A stretch of 64,000 nucleotides of DNA from RGIG1681 sp964646345 (GTDB taxonomy: Bacteria > Bacillota > Clostridia > Christensenellales > UBA1242), in contig CAZYDU010000001.1 of the NCBI GenBank assembly GCA_964646345.1, forward strand, positions 186,001 to 250,000. Direction: 5' to 3'. Below, piece after piece: positions 54,554 to 63,125 of the stretch. Position numbers and translations under genes: made by a program. The notes beneath the pieces were generated by a model. That model saw only the letters and a program-made list of their open reading frames with translations. It did not search any database and was not told the DNA's origin. Position 1 is the first letter of the stretch; every line of letters starts with the position of its first letter.

Positions 54554-57500
54554 ATGGAAAAACAAAAAAATATTACCATTGACGGAAATACAGCCGCATC
54601 TAGCATGGCTTATATGCTTTCCGATATGGCATTAATTTACCCAATTACCCCATCGTCACCAATGGCTGAAAACATTGATGCATGGGCTGTTAAAGGCAAA
54701 AAAAATATTTTTGGAAACACTGTTGAAGTAACAGAAATGCAAAGTGAAGCAGGTGCCGCCGGAGCACTTCACGGAGCTTTGACTGCTGGTTCAAAAGCCA
54801 CAACTTTCACATCAAGTCAAGGGCTTTTGTTAATGATTCCAAATATGTATAAAATCGCCGGCGAACTTTTACCTTGCGTTATTCATGTTGCAGCAAGAAC
54901 TGTTGCTACTCACGCACTTTCAATTTTTGGCGACCATAGCGATGTTATGGGTGTTAGACAAACTGGTTTTGCAATGGTTGCATCTTCTTCTGTCCAAGAA
55001 GCACAAGACATGGCACTTGCAAGCCATTTAGCAACAAATATCACAAGAGTTCCTTTTGTGCATTTCTTTGATGGTTTTAGAACTTCGCACGAAGTTAACA
55101 CAATTTCAGCTATTGACGATGAAACTGTGAGAAATCTTGCAAATTCTTATGGAAATATTTGGGATAGACCTTGTGAATTTACACCATCTAACCCTATTCA
55201 AAAAGGCACAAACCAAGGCGAAGACATTTTCTTCCAAAACAGAGAAGCAATAAATAGATATATTGACGTTGTTCCTGATGCTTTTGAAAGAGTACTAAAA
55301 GATATCGGTTCAGTTACAGGCAGAAAATACAGTTGTTTTGAATATTATGGTGCTAAAGATGCAACAAGTGTTATTGTTGTTATGGGTTCAGGTGCAGATA
55401 CCACAATCCAAACCGTTAAAAAACTTGCAGAAAATGGTCATAAAGTTGGTGTAATTAAAGTTAGACTTTATAGACCATTCTCAACATTAAAATTCGTTAA
55501 ACTTATTCCTGAAACAACAAAAATTATAACCGTTCTTGACAGAACAAAAGAATGTGGTGCAACTTTCGAACCACTTGCTGAAGATGTAATTTCAGCATTA
55601 GCAGATGCTGGCAGAACAGGTATTAAAGTTCTTGGCGGAAGATATGGGCTATCTTGCAAAGAATTCACTCACGAAAATGTTATTTCCGTTTATGAAAATT
55701 CTATAGCCCTTCGTCCTAAAAACCACTTCACGGTTGGAATTAATGATGATGTAACAAAAACTTCCCTTCCTGAAAATAAACTAAAACTTGATTTTAGCGA
55801 TAAAAACATGGTTGAATGTCGTTTCTATGGATTAGGCAGTGATGGTACGGTTTCAGCAAATAAAAACAGTATCAAAATTATCAGTGAATATGCAGGTTAC
55901 TATGGTCAAGGCTATTTTGTTTATGATAGTAAAAAATCTGGTGGTCTTACAACAAGCCATTTAAGAATGAGCAAAAAACCAATTAACATGCCATATCTAA
56001 CAATCAATCCAGACTTTGTTGCATGCCACAACAAAAGTTACGTTAATAAATATGACATGCTTTCTTCAATAAAGGACGGTGGAACTTTCCTTTTAAATGC
56101 TCCTTGGACAGATTTGGAAATGGATAAAGAACTTCCCGCTTCAATGAAACAATTTATTGCAAGAAAAAAACTTAAATTCTTTGTTATTGATGCTGAAAAA
56201 GTTGCCGAAGAAGTTGGCTTAAACAGAAGAATTAACGTTGTTATGCAAACTGCATTCTTCGGATTTGCCGGAATCTTGCCAGTTGATAAAGCAATCGAAT
56301 ATATCAAAAACGCAGCAGCAAAAACTTATGCAAGCAAAGGCGAAAAAGTCATTCAAATGAATATGAATGCTATTGATAAATCTCTTTCAAACCTTAGAAA
56401 AGTTAATTATCCAGAAACTTGGGCAAATGCAGTAAGCGAGCCTACCGCAAACTTAATCGATGACCCATACTACAAAAACTATATCAAACCTATTGAAATG
56501 AAACTCGGCGACAGTTTACCGGTTTCTGCCTTTGAAGTTACTGGTTCATCACATACCGCAACTTCTGCTTATGAAAAACGAAATATCGCAACTAGCTTGC
56601 CAAAATGGATTGCAGAAAATTGCGTTCAATGCAACCAATGTTCACTTGTTTGTCCACATGCTGTAATCAGACCATATCTTGTTCCATCAGATAGCGAACT
56701 CGCTCACGAAGTTGGAACAAAACCAGCTCTTGGTATCCCTGGTTATTCATTCAAAATCCAAATATCTCCAAAAGATTGCACAGGCTGTGAAAACTGCGTT
56801 AAGGTTTGCCCAGCAATCAACAAAGCACTTGAAATGGTTAAGGCTGAAGATATTTTAGATAAAGAAGATGAGCTTTACAATAAACTTAAAGATGTTGAAA
56901 ATCCAAAAACAATCTTCAAAAAAGAAACTATTAAAGGTAGCCAATTTGAAAAACCTTTATTTGAATTTTCTGGCGCTTGTGCTGGCTGTGGCGAAACACC
57001 ATATATCAAGCTTTTAACTCAACTTTATGGCGAAGAAATGATTGTTGCAAATGCAACAGGTTGTTCAAGTATTTATTCCGGAACTGCCCCAACCTGTCCT
57101 TATACAAAAACAAAAGACGGATTTGGTCCAGCTTGGTCAAACTCACTATTTGAAGATAATGCTGAATTTGGATTAGGTATGAGAAAATCCGTTAAATCTA
57201 ACAGAGCACATTTAACCGAAATTATCAAACATGCAATAGAAAATAAAGTTTATGACGCTAACTTTACTGCAAAACTTGAAACATGGCTTTCTCAAGAAAA
57301 TAAAGACAAAAATCTTGCTCTTGAAATTAAACAAGATATTTTAAATCTTTACAAAACAAACAAATCTAATGAAACAACAAAAGCTCTTTACGGCTTAGTT
57401 GCATCACTATTTGAAACATCAGTTTGGATTATTGGTGGTGATGGCTGGGCTTATGATATTGGCTACGGTGGTCTAGACCATGTGTTAGCTTCTGGCGAAG

Positions 57501-58045
57501 ATGTAAATATTTTGGTTCTCGACACCGAAGTTTATTCAAATACAGGCGGTCAAGCATCAAAATCTACACCAATGGGCTCGGTTGCAAAATTTGCAGCAGG
57601 TGGCAAACAAACTCAAAAGAAAAACCTTGGTGCTATGGCAATGCAATATCCTAATGTTTACGTTGCACAAGTTGCACTAGGTGCTAACCCACAAGCAACA
57701 ATCACAGCATTCAAAGAAGCTAAAGAAAATAAAGGTCCATCTATTATTATTTGCTACTGCCCTTGCATTAATCACGGAAGTGATATGAGCAACACTCAAG
57801 CTCAAGAAAAACTTGCTGTTGAATCTGGTTATTGGCCAATTTATAGATACAACCCAACAACTAAAAAACTTGTAATGGACGAAAAGCTCCCACCACAAAA
57901 AAATTATGAAGACTTTACAAGCACTCAATCAAGATACTTTACATTAGCAAAAACCAGTGCTGAAGAATCTGCAAGACTTATCGGAAATGCAAAAGAGCAT
58001 GCAAGTGAAGTTCTAAAAACATTGCAAGACGAAGCTAATAAATAG
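54554..58045 (+). CDS. nifJ: Pyruvate:ferredoxin (flavodoxin) oxidoreductase, single-chain
   Basis: It converts pyruvate and CoA to acetyl-CoA, CO2 and reduced ferredoxin, a core step of anaerobic energy metabolism. The 1,163-aa chain has all fused domains. YPITPSSPMAE is at about 29-39. Two 4Fe-4S motifs start at Cys690 (CVQCNQCSLVCP) and Cys742 (CTGCENCVKVCP). The proximal cluster motif CAGCGETPY starts at Cys809. The thiamine diphosphate motif GDGWAYDIGYGGLDHVLASG lies near residue 961. SNTGGQASKSTPMG follows. It is a single-gene unit with strong promoter and terminator, consistent with abundant expression. Confidence 0.98.
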   Translation: MEKQKNITIDGNTAASSMAYMLSDMALIYPITPSSPMAENIDAWAVKGKKNIFGNTVEVTEMQSEAGAAGALHGALTAGSKATTFTSSQGLLLMIPNMYKIAGELLPCVIHVAARTVATHALSIFGDHSDVMGVRQTGFAMVASSSVQEAQDMALASHLATNITRVPFVHFFDGFRTSHEVNTISAIDDETVRNLANSYGNIWDRPCEFTPSNPIQKGTNQGEDIFFQNREAINRYIDVVPDAFERVLKDIGSVTGRKYSCFEYYGAKDATSVIVVMGSGADTTIQTVKKLAENGHKVGVIKVRLYRPFSTLKFVKLIPETTKIITVLDRTKECGATFEPLAEDVISALADAGRTGIKVLGGRYGLSCKEFTHENVISVYENSIALRPKNHFTVGINDDVTKTSLPENKLKLDFSDKNMVECRFYGLGSDGTVSANKNSIKIISEYAGYYGQGYFVYDSKKSGGLTTSHLRMSKKPINMPYLTINPDFVACHNKSYVNKYDMLSSIKDGGTFLLNAPWTDLEMDKELPASMKQFIARKKLKFFVIDAEKVAEEVGLNRRINVVMQTAFFGFAGILPVDKAIEYIKNAAAKTYASKGEKVIQMNMNAIDKSLSNLRKVNYPETWANAVSEPTANLIDDPYYKNYIKPIEMKLGDSLPVSAFEVTGSSHTATSAYEKRNIATSLPKWIAENCVQCNQCSLVCPHAVIRPYLVPSDSELAHEVGTKPALGIPGYSFKIQISPKDCTGCENCVKVCPAINKALEMVKAEDILDKEDELYNKLKDVENPKTIFKKETIKGSQFEKPLFEFSGACAGCGETPYIKLLTQLYGEEMIVANATGCSSIYSGTAPTCPYTKTKDGFGPAWSNSLFEDNAEFGLGMRKSVKSNRAHLTEIIKHAIENKVYDANFTAKLETWLSQENKDKNLALEIKQDILNLYKTNKSNETTKALYGLVASLFETSVWIIGGDGWAYDIGYGGLDHVLASGEDVNILVLDTEVYSNTGGQASKSTPMGSVAKFAAGGKQTQKKNLGAMAMQYPNVYVAQVALGANPQATITAFKEAKENKGPSIIICYCPCINHGSDMSNTQAQEKLAVESGYWPIYRYNPTTKKLVMDEKLPPQKNYEDFTSTQSRYFTLAKTSAEESARLIGNAKEHASEVLKTLQDEANK

Positions 58046-58081
58046 AACTTCATATCCAAAACAACATGTAAACCCAAATAA

Positions 58082-58113
58082 AATAAGGTGTTATGTTTAA
58101 CATAGCACCTTAT
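58082..58113 (+). terminator. Terminator of nifJ
   Basis: AATAAGGTG and CACCTTATT arms with an inner ATGT/ACAT pairing, followed by TTTTT. Confidence 0.85.
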
Positions 58114-58150
58114 TTTTTATTCTTTCTTTAATACAAAACAAACTAAATCT

Positions 58151-58681
58151 TTAATCTTCTTGCGATTCTTCAACTTCGTTGGCTGGTTGTTTTTCTTCTT
58201 CCTTTTGTTTAGAATCTATAGCTTGTTTTGATTCTTTTTGAACTTTTTCTTTTGCAATTTTTTCACTGACACTCACACCATATTTATCTTTTGCTCTATT
58301 TTCATTTTCATTGAGTTTTATACCCAACTTTTCAACCTGCATTTGATGAATCCTGTCTTTAGATTCTTCTTTCATTTTTAATATTTCCATTTTTCTAGCA
58401 TCTCTAGCTTTACGTTTTAATGCGTTTCTTTCTTTTTTACTAGCGGTTTTTGCCGAGCTATTTTCAACAAAAACATCATAGGAATTTTGCACTTGAATCT
58501 TAAATGTTTTTATTAATAATCTAACAAAGAAACAAGTAAGCCAAACTAATGCAACTATTGCAACAATAATACAAAAAGCCATACCAATAAATGTGAATAC
58601 ACTTGTTAAATTTACGCTTAGTCCTTTTTGTTTTTCAGCAGTTTCTCCTGCTTCACATAATAATCTAATAAAATTTTCCAT
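58151..58681 (-). CDS. Single-pass membrane protein with charged coiled-coil tail, function unknown
   Basis: 176 aa from the ATG at 58681, chosen for its TAGGAGA site. A transmembrane helix (about 26-50; GMAFCIIVAIVALVWLTCFF) is followed by a Lys/Arg/Glu-rich helical tail that ends in an acidic stretch. The membrane start has a faint resemblance to the small gamma subunits of sodium-pump decarboxylases, but the tail differs and no partner genes are near, so I do not assign it. It is the last gene of the patatin-led operon, 72 bp after the previous gene. Confidence 0.6.
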   Translation of the reverse strand: MENFIRLLCEAGETAEKQKGLSVNLTSVFTFIGMAFCIIVAIVALVWLTCFFVRLLIKTFKIQVQNSYDVFVENSSAKTASKKERNALKRKARDARKMEILKMKEESKDRIHQMQVEKLGIKLNENENRAKDKYGVSVSEKIAKEKVQKESKQAIDSKQKEEEKQPANEVEESQED

Positions 58682-58753
58682 AATATCTCCTACGATTATA
58701 ATTACCACACAATTTAGAATTTGTCAATCTTTTATAATTTTGAATAAGAAAAA

Positions 58754-59272
58754 TTACAAAGTTTGCAGAGTTTTCAATATATTTTCCTTAATTTGAGAAA
58801 AAGTTAATCCTTCAACATCAAAGACTATATCTGCCAACTGATTTTCAATCTTCATGTCAATTTCACAAAGTTTATCAAGTTCCAATGAAAAATATTTTTT
58901 TTCTTCTTCCGACTTAAAAAATACATGTTCCCTTTGAGCAAATTCCGTTTTAAAATCACTTTTTAAATACAAAACCAAGTTGTTTTCTTTTATACTATCA
59001 AATAAATCTTGATTTTCATAGATGATTTTTGTATCTGCAATTAACATTGTATTAGTAAAACCAAACTCGCTTTTCAAAATACTTCTCATGGATTTTGTTA
59101 TGTAATCTTCCCCGTTAAGTTCGATTAATTCAGCAAAAGAGTAAGGCGAATTATCAAAATTAAACATGTCATACATATCGAAAAATCGCATGTCAAATTC
59201 TTCGCAAAGAGATTTTGCAATACGCCTTGAAAGTGCATTATCATAACAAATAATCGCCAAATTATTTTTCAT
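58754..59272 (-). CDS. Shikimate-kinase-fold-like protein lacking the P-loop
   Basis: 172 aa. The start AIICYDNALSRRIAKSLCEE aligns by eye with the P-loop region of shikimate or cytidylate kinases, with beta strand, loop, helix and then FFDMYDMF in place of the usual FxDxD. The GxxGxGKS/T loop itself is missing (CYDNALSRR). LIADTKIIYENQ and LVLYLKSD resemble the later strands of that fold. It is possibly a non-catalytic nucleotide-kinase relative. It is cotranscribed with small genes of unknown function. The fold assignment is tentative. Confidence 0.55.
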   Translation of the reverse strand: MKNNLAIICYDNALSRRIAKSLCEEFDMRFFDMYDMFNFDNSPYSFAELIELNGEDYITKSMRSILKSEFGFTNTMLIADTKIIYENQDLFDSIKENNLVLYLKSDFKTEFAQREHVFFKSEEEKKYFSLELDKLCEIDMKIENQLADIVFDVEGLTFSQIKENILKTLQTL

Positions 59273-59280
59273 ATTTCCCC

Positions 59281-59604
59281 CTAAACATCAGATTTTGACA
59301 AAATATGCAATACTTTTGAATCGAAGTCAGAATTGTCTAAATTTTCACAAATCTCACGTACTTCACTATCAAAAGCAATATCTGTTTCAGATAATTTTAC
59401 AATCTCCTTTTCCCCGTTTAGAGTTTCTTCTTTTTTCTCCGGAACATAAATATCATCGCCAAAAACTTTTCTTAATTTCACTTCAGCTAAAAGAACGGCA
59501 TTTGAAATTTTATGTTTTTTCAAACTATCTATGCTAACTATTTCAGCCTTAATTTCGTCTAGAAATTCTTTTTTGAAACTTTGCATTTGCTCATTTTTTT
59601 CCAT
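59281..59604 (-). CDS. Small acidic helical protein, function unknown
   Basis: 107 aa from the ATG at 59604, supported by a GGGGGA site 9 bp upstream; it starts one base after the stop of the preceding gene. It is Lys/Glu-rich, with no hydrophobic segment and no known motif. The tight spacing on both sides suggests that it works with the 387-aa and 172-aa proteins. Confidence 0.6.
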   Translation of the reverse strand: MEKNEQMQSFKKEFLDEIKAEIVSIDSLKKHKISNAVLLAEVKLRKVFGDDIYVPEKKEETLNGEKEIVKLSETDIAFDSEVREICENLDNSDFDSKVLHILSKSDV

Positions 59605-59605
59605 A

Positions 59606-60769
59606 CTATTCTTCCCCCGAATCATTCTTTCTTAACGACATTGCAAGTTCTTCTTCAAGTTGTTTATCTTTCTTGTTTTCTTCTTCTAATTCATTTAATT
59701 TTCGTTCTTCTTCAGCTCTTTTTGCGTTTTCTTGGGTTTCTGACTGCGATTCAATTTCATCTTCATCTGCCATTAAAAGTTCCATTAATTCGGCATTAGT
59801 AATAGATTTTTGAGTTTCTTTTTCTTGCTCTTTTCTAACATCTTCACTAACTTCTGCTTCTGTTTTTGGAATATCTCCAGCAATTCCAGCAGAAAGTGGA
59901 GCAACACGCTTTGATGCAGGCAAAAATTCAGAAGATTCATTACACTTAAGCCCAGCATTAATTTCATCTTCAAACTTAGGCATATTTTTTTTCATACTTT
60001 GCTTAGCACATACATTTAAATAATTTTTCAATTCATTTGCATATTCTTGAATATTTCTTATATTCCCAGCACCAGCAAGCAACCCACCAAGTTCTGCATT
60101 ACTTTGCTTGATTGATTGAGTTTTCATTTTTGAAGCCACATATAAAATACATTCCCTTAGAATATTATTTTTTATACCAGAAATTATGTAATAGTCATCT
60201 GGAATTGTTCCAACAGCCCAAGGGAAATTTGTGACCAATTCGTGATAAAAAGAAGCATCTGCATCACTTAAAACATCAAAATTAAATTCTAAAGACAAAT
60301 CAAGTTTATTGTTTTTAAATGCTAAAATTTCGCCATAGACGAGTTTATAAGTTATATTATCTCTCCCAAAGTTCAAGTTTAAACTTTGTTCATTGACTTC
60401 ATTTTTTCCATCGTTAATCGATTTCATGACGGATTTTTTATCCAATGATGTATTATAAATTCCCACTTTTTGAAGATATGAATTTATATACTCAAGTCTA
60501 TGAACATTTCTTTTTTGTATACTTTCAATGCGGTCTTGAATAGCAAAAAAACTAATTAACTCTTGTCTTTTATTGTTTAGAATTTTGGAAGAATTACCAA
60601 CACCTTCATATGTTTTGCAAGCCATAAATTCAGATTTCGATTTTTCATATTCTGCCAACTTCAAACAACATTTAGCATTAACTATGGTAAGCGAAGATTG
60701 AATGTTTGTTTGAATAAACTCCGCTATTGTTTTATATAAAACATATTCGTTATCTTGTATTTCGCTCAT
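59606..60769 (-). CDS. Soluble protein with acidic coiled-coil C-terminus, function unknown
   Basis: 387 aa. Residues 1-240 look globular (for example HELVTNFPWAVGTIPDDYYI near 185). From about 290 on, the chain is Glu/Lys-rich and likely a coiled coil. A Gly/Ala patch (ELGGLLAGAGNIRN) is near 235. No transmembrane segment or enzyme motif was seen. It overlaps the metallo-beta-lactamase gene by 20 bp and has a GGGGG site inside it. Translational coupling is likely. Confidence 0.62.
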   Translation of the reverse strand: MSEIQDNEYVLYKTIAEFIQTNIQSSLTIVNAKCCLKLAEYEKSKSEFMACKTYEGVGNSSKILNNKRQELISFFAIQDRIESIQKRNVHRLEYINSYLQKVGIYNTSLDKKSVMKSINDGKNEVNEQSLNLNFGRDNITYKLVYGEILAFKNNKLDLSLEFNFDVLSDADASFYHELVTNFPWAVGTIPDDYYIISGIKNNILRECILYVASKMKTQSIKQSNAELGGLLAGAGNIRNIQEYANELKNYLNVCAKQSMKKNMPKFEDEINAGLKCNESSEFLPASKRVAPLSAGIAGDIPKTEAEVSEDVRKEQEKETQKSITNAELMELLMADEDEIESQSETQENAKRAEEERKLNELEEENKKDKQLEEELAMSLRKNDSGEE

Positions 60770-62162
60770 TTTTATCCCCCAATTTACTAACTTTTATCTT
60801 TAAACCTTCTTTTGGCTTTTGTGTTTTTACAGCCATAACTAACATAATTAGTGCCAAAGTAATAATAACTATTAACAATCTAAAAGATATTCTCAACTTT
60901 TCTTCTATGCCTTGTCTTTCAATATAATACATCAGCTCGTCATTAACATTAGCAAAAATAATATCGCCATTTTGGTCAGTCCGAATTAAATAATCATTCT
61001 CAAGACTCGATATTTTTTCGAGTCTTTTCAAAACTTCTTCATGTGGGTGACCATGCGAATTTACCGCATCAACCGATACAACCACAAACCTTGGCAATAA
61101 CATATTCAATAGTTTTGTGCTGGTGCTATATTTGCTTCCATGGTGTGCCAGTAATAAAACATCAATATTCGTTACTAGTTCAATTTCTTCATCGGTTAAA
61201 CTATCAATAAAATCATATTCAGAATACCCTTCATTGCCTTTACTATCCAAGTATGCAGAATCTCCCATAAAGAAATATTTATCTTCGAAACATGTAAGCA
61301 TAAATATTGCTGAATTATCATTAGATGCCGAAGCCTTCGAGTTACCGTATCCAAAAGTTGCATAGCCTAATGTCTTATCGGTGTGCAATTCCAAATTAAT
61401 ATTTTCATATTCATCAAAAATATCATCGCCGTTATCTTCATAAATTGCAAGATTATTTGTTGAGTCTCTAAGTATTGGAGCAAAAAAGTTTAGTTCATAA
61501 TTATTTCCTGAAATCGTTAAGCCATCGTAAAATACCGTAACAACACTGCTCTTAATAATGTCTTCATCTGTATACGTTTCGCTATAAATCAATTCAATAA
61601 ACTCTTTGTAAACTGAAGTTTTAACCTTATTAATCTTGCTGTAGTCATTGTCATTGCTTTTCTTGTTAGCTTCACGTATGGTTAAGTATAACTCACTTAG
61701 GTCATCTGCAGGATTTGGAACATTATCTTCCGTAAACGAAATTTGAAATGGTCTATAAATATTTTTCACTTCAAAATTCTTTAGAACATAGTTAAGCCCA
61801 CCAATATGGTCAGAATCGGCATGCGTTGCAATTAAATAGTCAATTATTTCAACATTTCTATCTTCTAGAAAATCTCCCACTGTATCGCCATAAGCCGTAT
61901 CTCCACCATCAATCAACACTGTTTTCCCATCAGGAAGTTCAACAAAAGTTGAATTGCCTTGACCAACATCAATATAAGCAACATAATAACTTGCTTCATT
62001 GATTTCACTAATCGTTGTTTGATGACTCTCAAGTTTATCCGCATAACCAACTAAAACTTCAAACTTATCTGCAAAAATGAGTGCCACCGTCATGATTATT
62101 AGCAAAACCAATGATATAATAAGCTTTGCCTTTGTTAATTTTATTCCTTTAATCTTTGACAT
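60750..62162 (-). CDS. ComEC-type metallo-beta-lactamase-fold membrane protein (separate MBL half of ComEC)
   Basis: 470 aa. A signal anchor at about 12-32 is followed by the ComEC-type domain: DVGQGNSTFVELPDGKTVLI (65-84), the metal-binding motif THADSDHIGG at 113-122, and LLAHHGSKYSTS and SHGHPHEEV later. A second transmembrane helix lies near 432-450 with a basic tail, so the domain sits between two helices, probably outside the membrane. In ComEC this domain is thought to degrade the non-transported strand. The comEC gene at 45649-47202 lacks it. The protein could complement that one, or be an independent hydrolase. It overlaps the patatin gene by 14 bp. Confidence 0.8.
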   Translation of the reverse strand: MSKIKGIKLTKAKLIISLVLLIIMTVALIFADKFEVLVGYADKLESHQTTISEINEASYYVAYIDVGQGNSTFVELPDGKTVLIDGGDTAYGDTVGDFLEDRNVEIIDYLIATHADSDHIGGLNYVLKNFEVKNIYRPFQISFTEDNVPNPADDLSELYLTIREANKKSNDNDYSKINKVKTSVYKEFIELIYSETYTDEDIIKSSVVTVFYDGLTISGNNYELNFFAPILRDSTNNLAIYEDNGDDIFDEYENINLELHTDKTLGYATFGYGNSKASASNDNSAIFMLTCFEDKYFFMGDSAYLDSKGNEGYSEYDFIDSLTDEEIELVTNIDVLLLAHHGSKYSTSTKLLNMLLPRFVVVSVDAVNSHGHPHEEVLKRLEKISSLENDYLIRTDQNGDIIFANVNDELMYYIERQGIEEKLRISFRLLIVIITLALIMLVMAVKTQKPKEGLKIKVSKLGDKNERNTR

Positions 62163-63021
62163 GTTTTGAAAAATATTTCCCTATTCTCTTTGGATTTAGC
62201 TTTAACATTTTTATAATTTTATCTTTGTTTGCCATAACGGTGTCATAACCAATTTGAATCATTTCATCTATGCCATCAAGCTTAAGTGGCGAAAACGTTT
62301 CTAATGATGGCTCAAATATTAAATCCGCCATTTCCAACGTTTTGTCTATTTTTGATTGCATCATAATTCCAATCGTTGACGAAAGCACGCTAACAGTTGA
62401 CAAAGATTGAGTTCCAGTTCCTCTTAAGTGATTTACATCTATAGCAAAAACAACATTTGCACCCATTTTTTTAACAACATCTACTGGAACATTGTTTCTT
62501 AGTCCACCGTCCACTAAATGCATACCTTCATGAACAACAGGTGTAAAAACTCCAGGAACAGAACAACTACCCGACACAACTTTTGCAACATTACCATAAT
62601 CAAAATCAGCTTCTTTTCCAGTCCTAAGGTCTGTACAAACCACGGTTAATGGTACTTTCAATTCCGAAAACACCATAATGTCGCCATAAATTTTATTAAG
62701 TGTTTCTTCTAACTTTTCGGATTTAGCAGGCTTAATAAAAGGTATCGACCCACCCGTTATATCTTTTTTCCTTAACGTTTTAGCAATCTCTATCATTTCA
62801 TCAGCGGTTTTGCCAAGAGCATATAGCGAGCCAACTATACTACCAGCACTAGTTCCTGCAACATAATCAAATTTTATGCCAAGTTCTTCAAATGCTTTGA
62901 TAGCACCAATATGACCAATTCCCCTACAACCACCACCGCCGAGAGCAAGACCTAATTTTGTTTTTCTACTAATTTCAACAATATTTTCATCTTTAGTTCT
63001 TTTTCTAAAAAAGTTAAACAT
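62149..63021 (-). CDS. Patatin-like phospholipase/esterase
   Basis: 290 aa from the ATG at 63021, which has AAAGGAA upstream; the in-frame TTG at 63027 is not preferred. LGLALGGGGCRGIGHIGAIK holds the oxyanion glycine loop, GTSAGS the nucleophile Ser58, and HLVDGGLRNNVP the catalytic Asp171, so the Ser-Asp dyad is complete. It resembles the bacterial YchK/RssA-type single-domain proteins. No signal peptide was seen, so it probably acts at the inner face of the membrane. It is the first gene of a six-gene operon. Confidence 0.92.
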   Translation of the reverse strand: MFNFFRKRTKDENIVEISRKTKLGLALGGGGCRGIGHIGAIKAFEELGIKFDYVAGTSAGSIVGSLYALGKTADEMIEIAKTLRKKDITGGSIPFIKPAKSEKLEETLNKIYGDIMVFSELKVPLTVVCTDLRTGKEADFDYGNVAKVVSGSCSVPGVFTPVVHEGMHLVDGGLRNNVPVDVVKKMGANVVFAIDVNHLRGTGTQSLSTVSVLSSTIGIMMQSKIDKTLEMADLIFEPSLETFSPLKLDGIDEMIQIGYDTVMANKDKIIKMLKLNPKRIGKYFSKHVKD

Positions 63022-63049
63022 AATCAAATTCCTTTCTTGTTATATTATA

Positions 63050-63078
63050 AATATAACAAAAAGAAAATAATTTGTAAA
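63050..63078 (-). promoter_or_regulatory. Promoter of the patatin operon
   Basis: Minus-strand TTTACA, 17-bp spacer, TATATT, with an extended TG element. Confidence 0.65.
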
Positions 63079-63081
63079 AGA

Positions 63082-63109
63082 AAAATCCCAAGATTTCTCT
63101 TGAGATTTT
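63082..63109 (-). terminator. Terminator of the Glu/Lys/Pro-repeat gene
   Basis: Arms AAAATCTCAAG and CTTGGGATTTT with a short loop, followed on the minus strand by TTCTTTT. It overlaps the patatin -35 region by proximity only. Confidence 0.75.
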
Positions 63110-63125
63110 GTAATTTAGTTTATTT

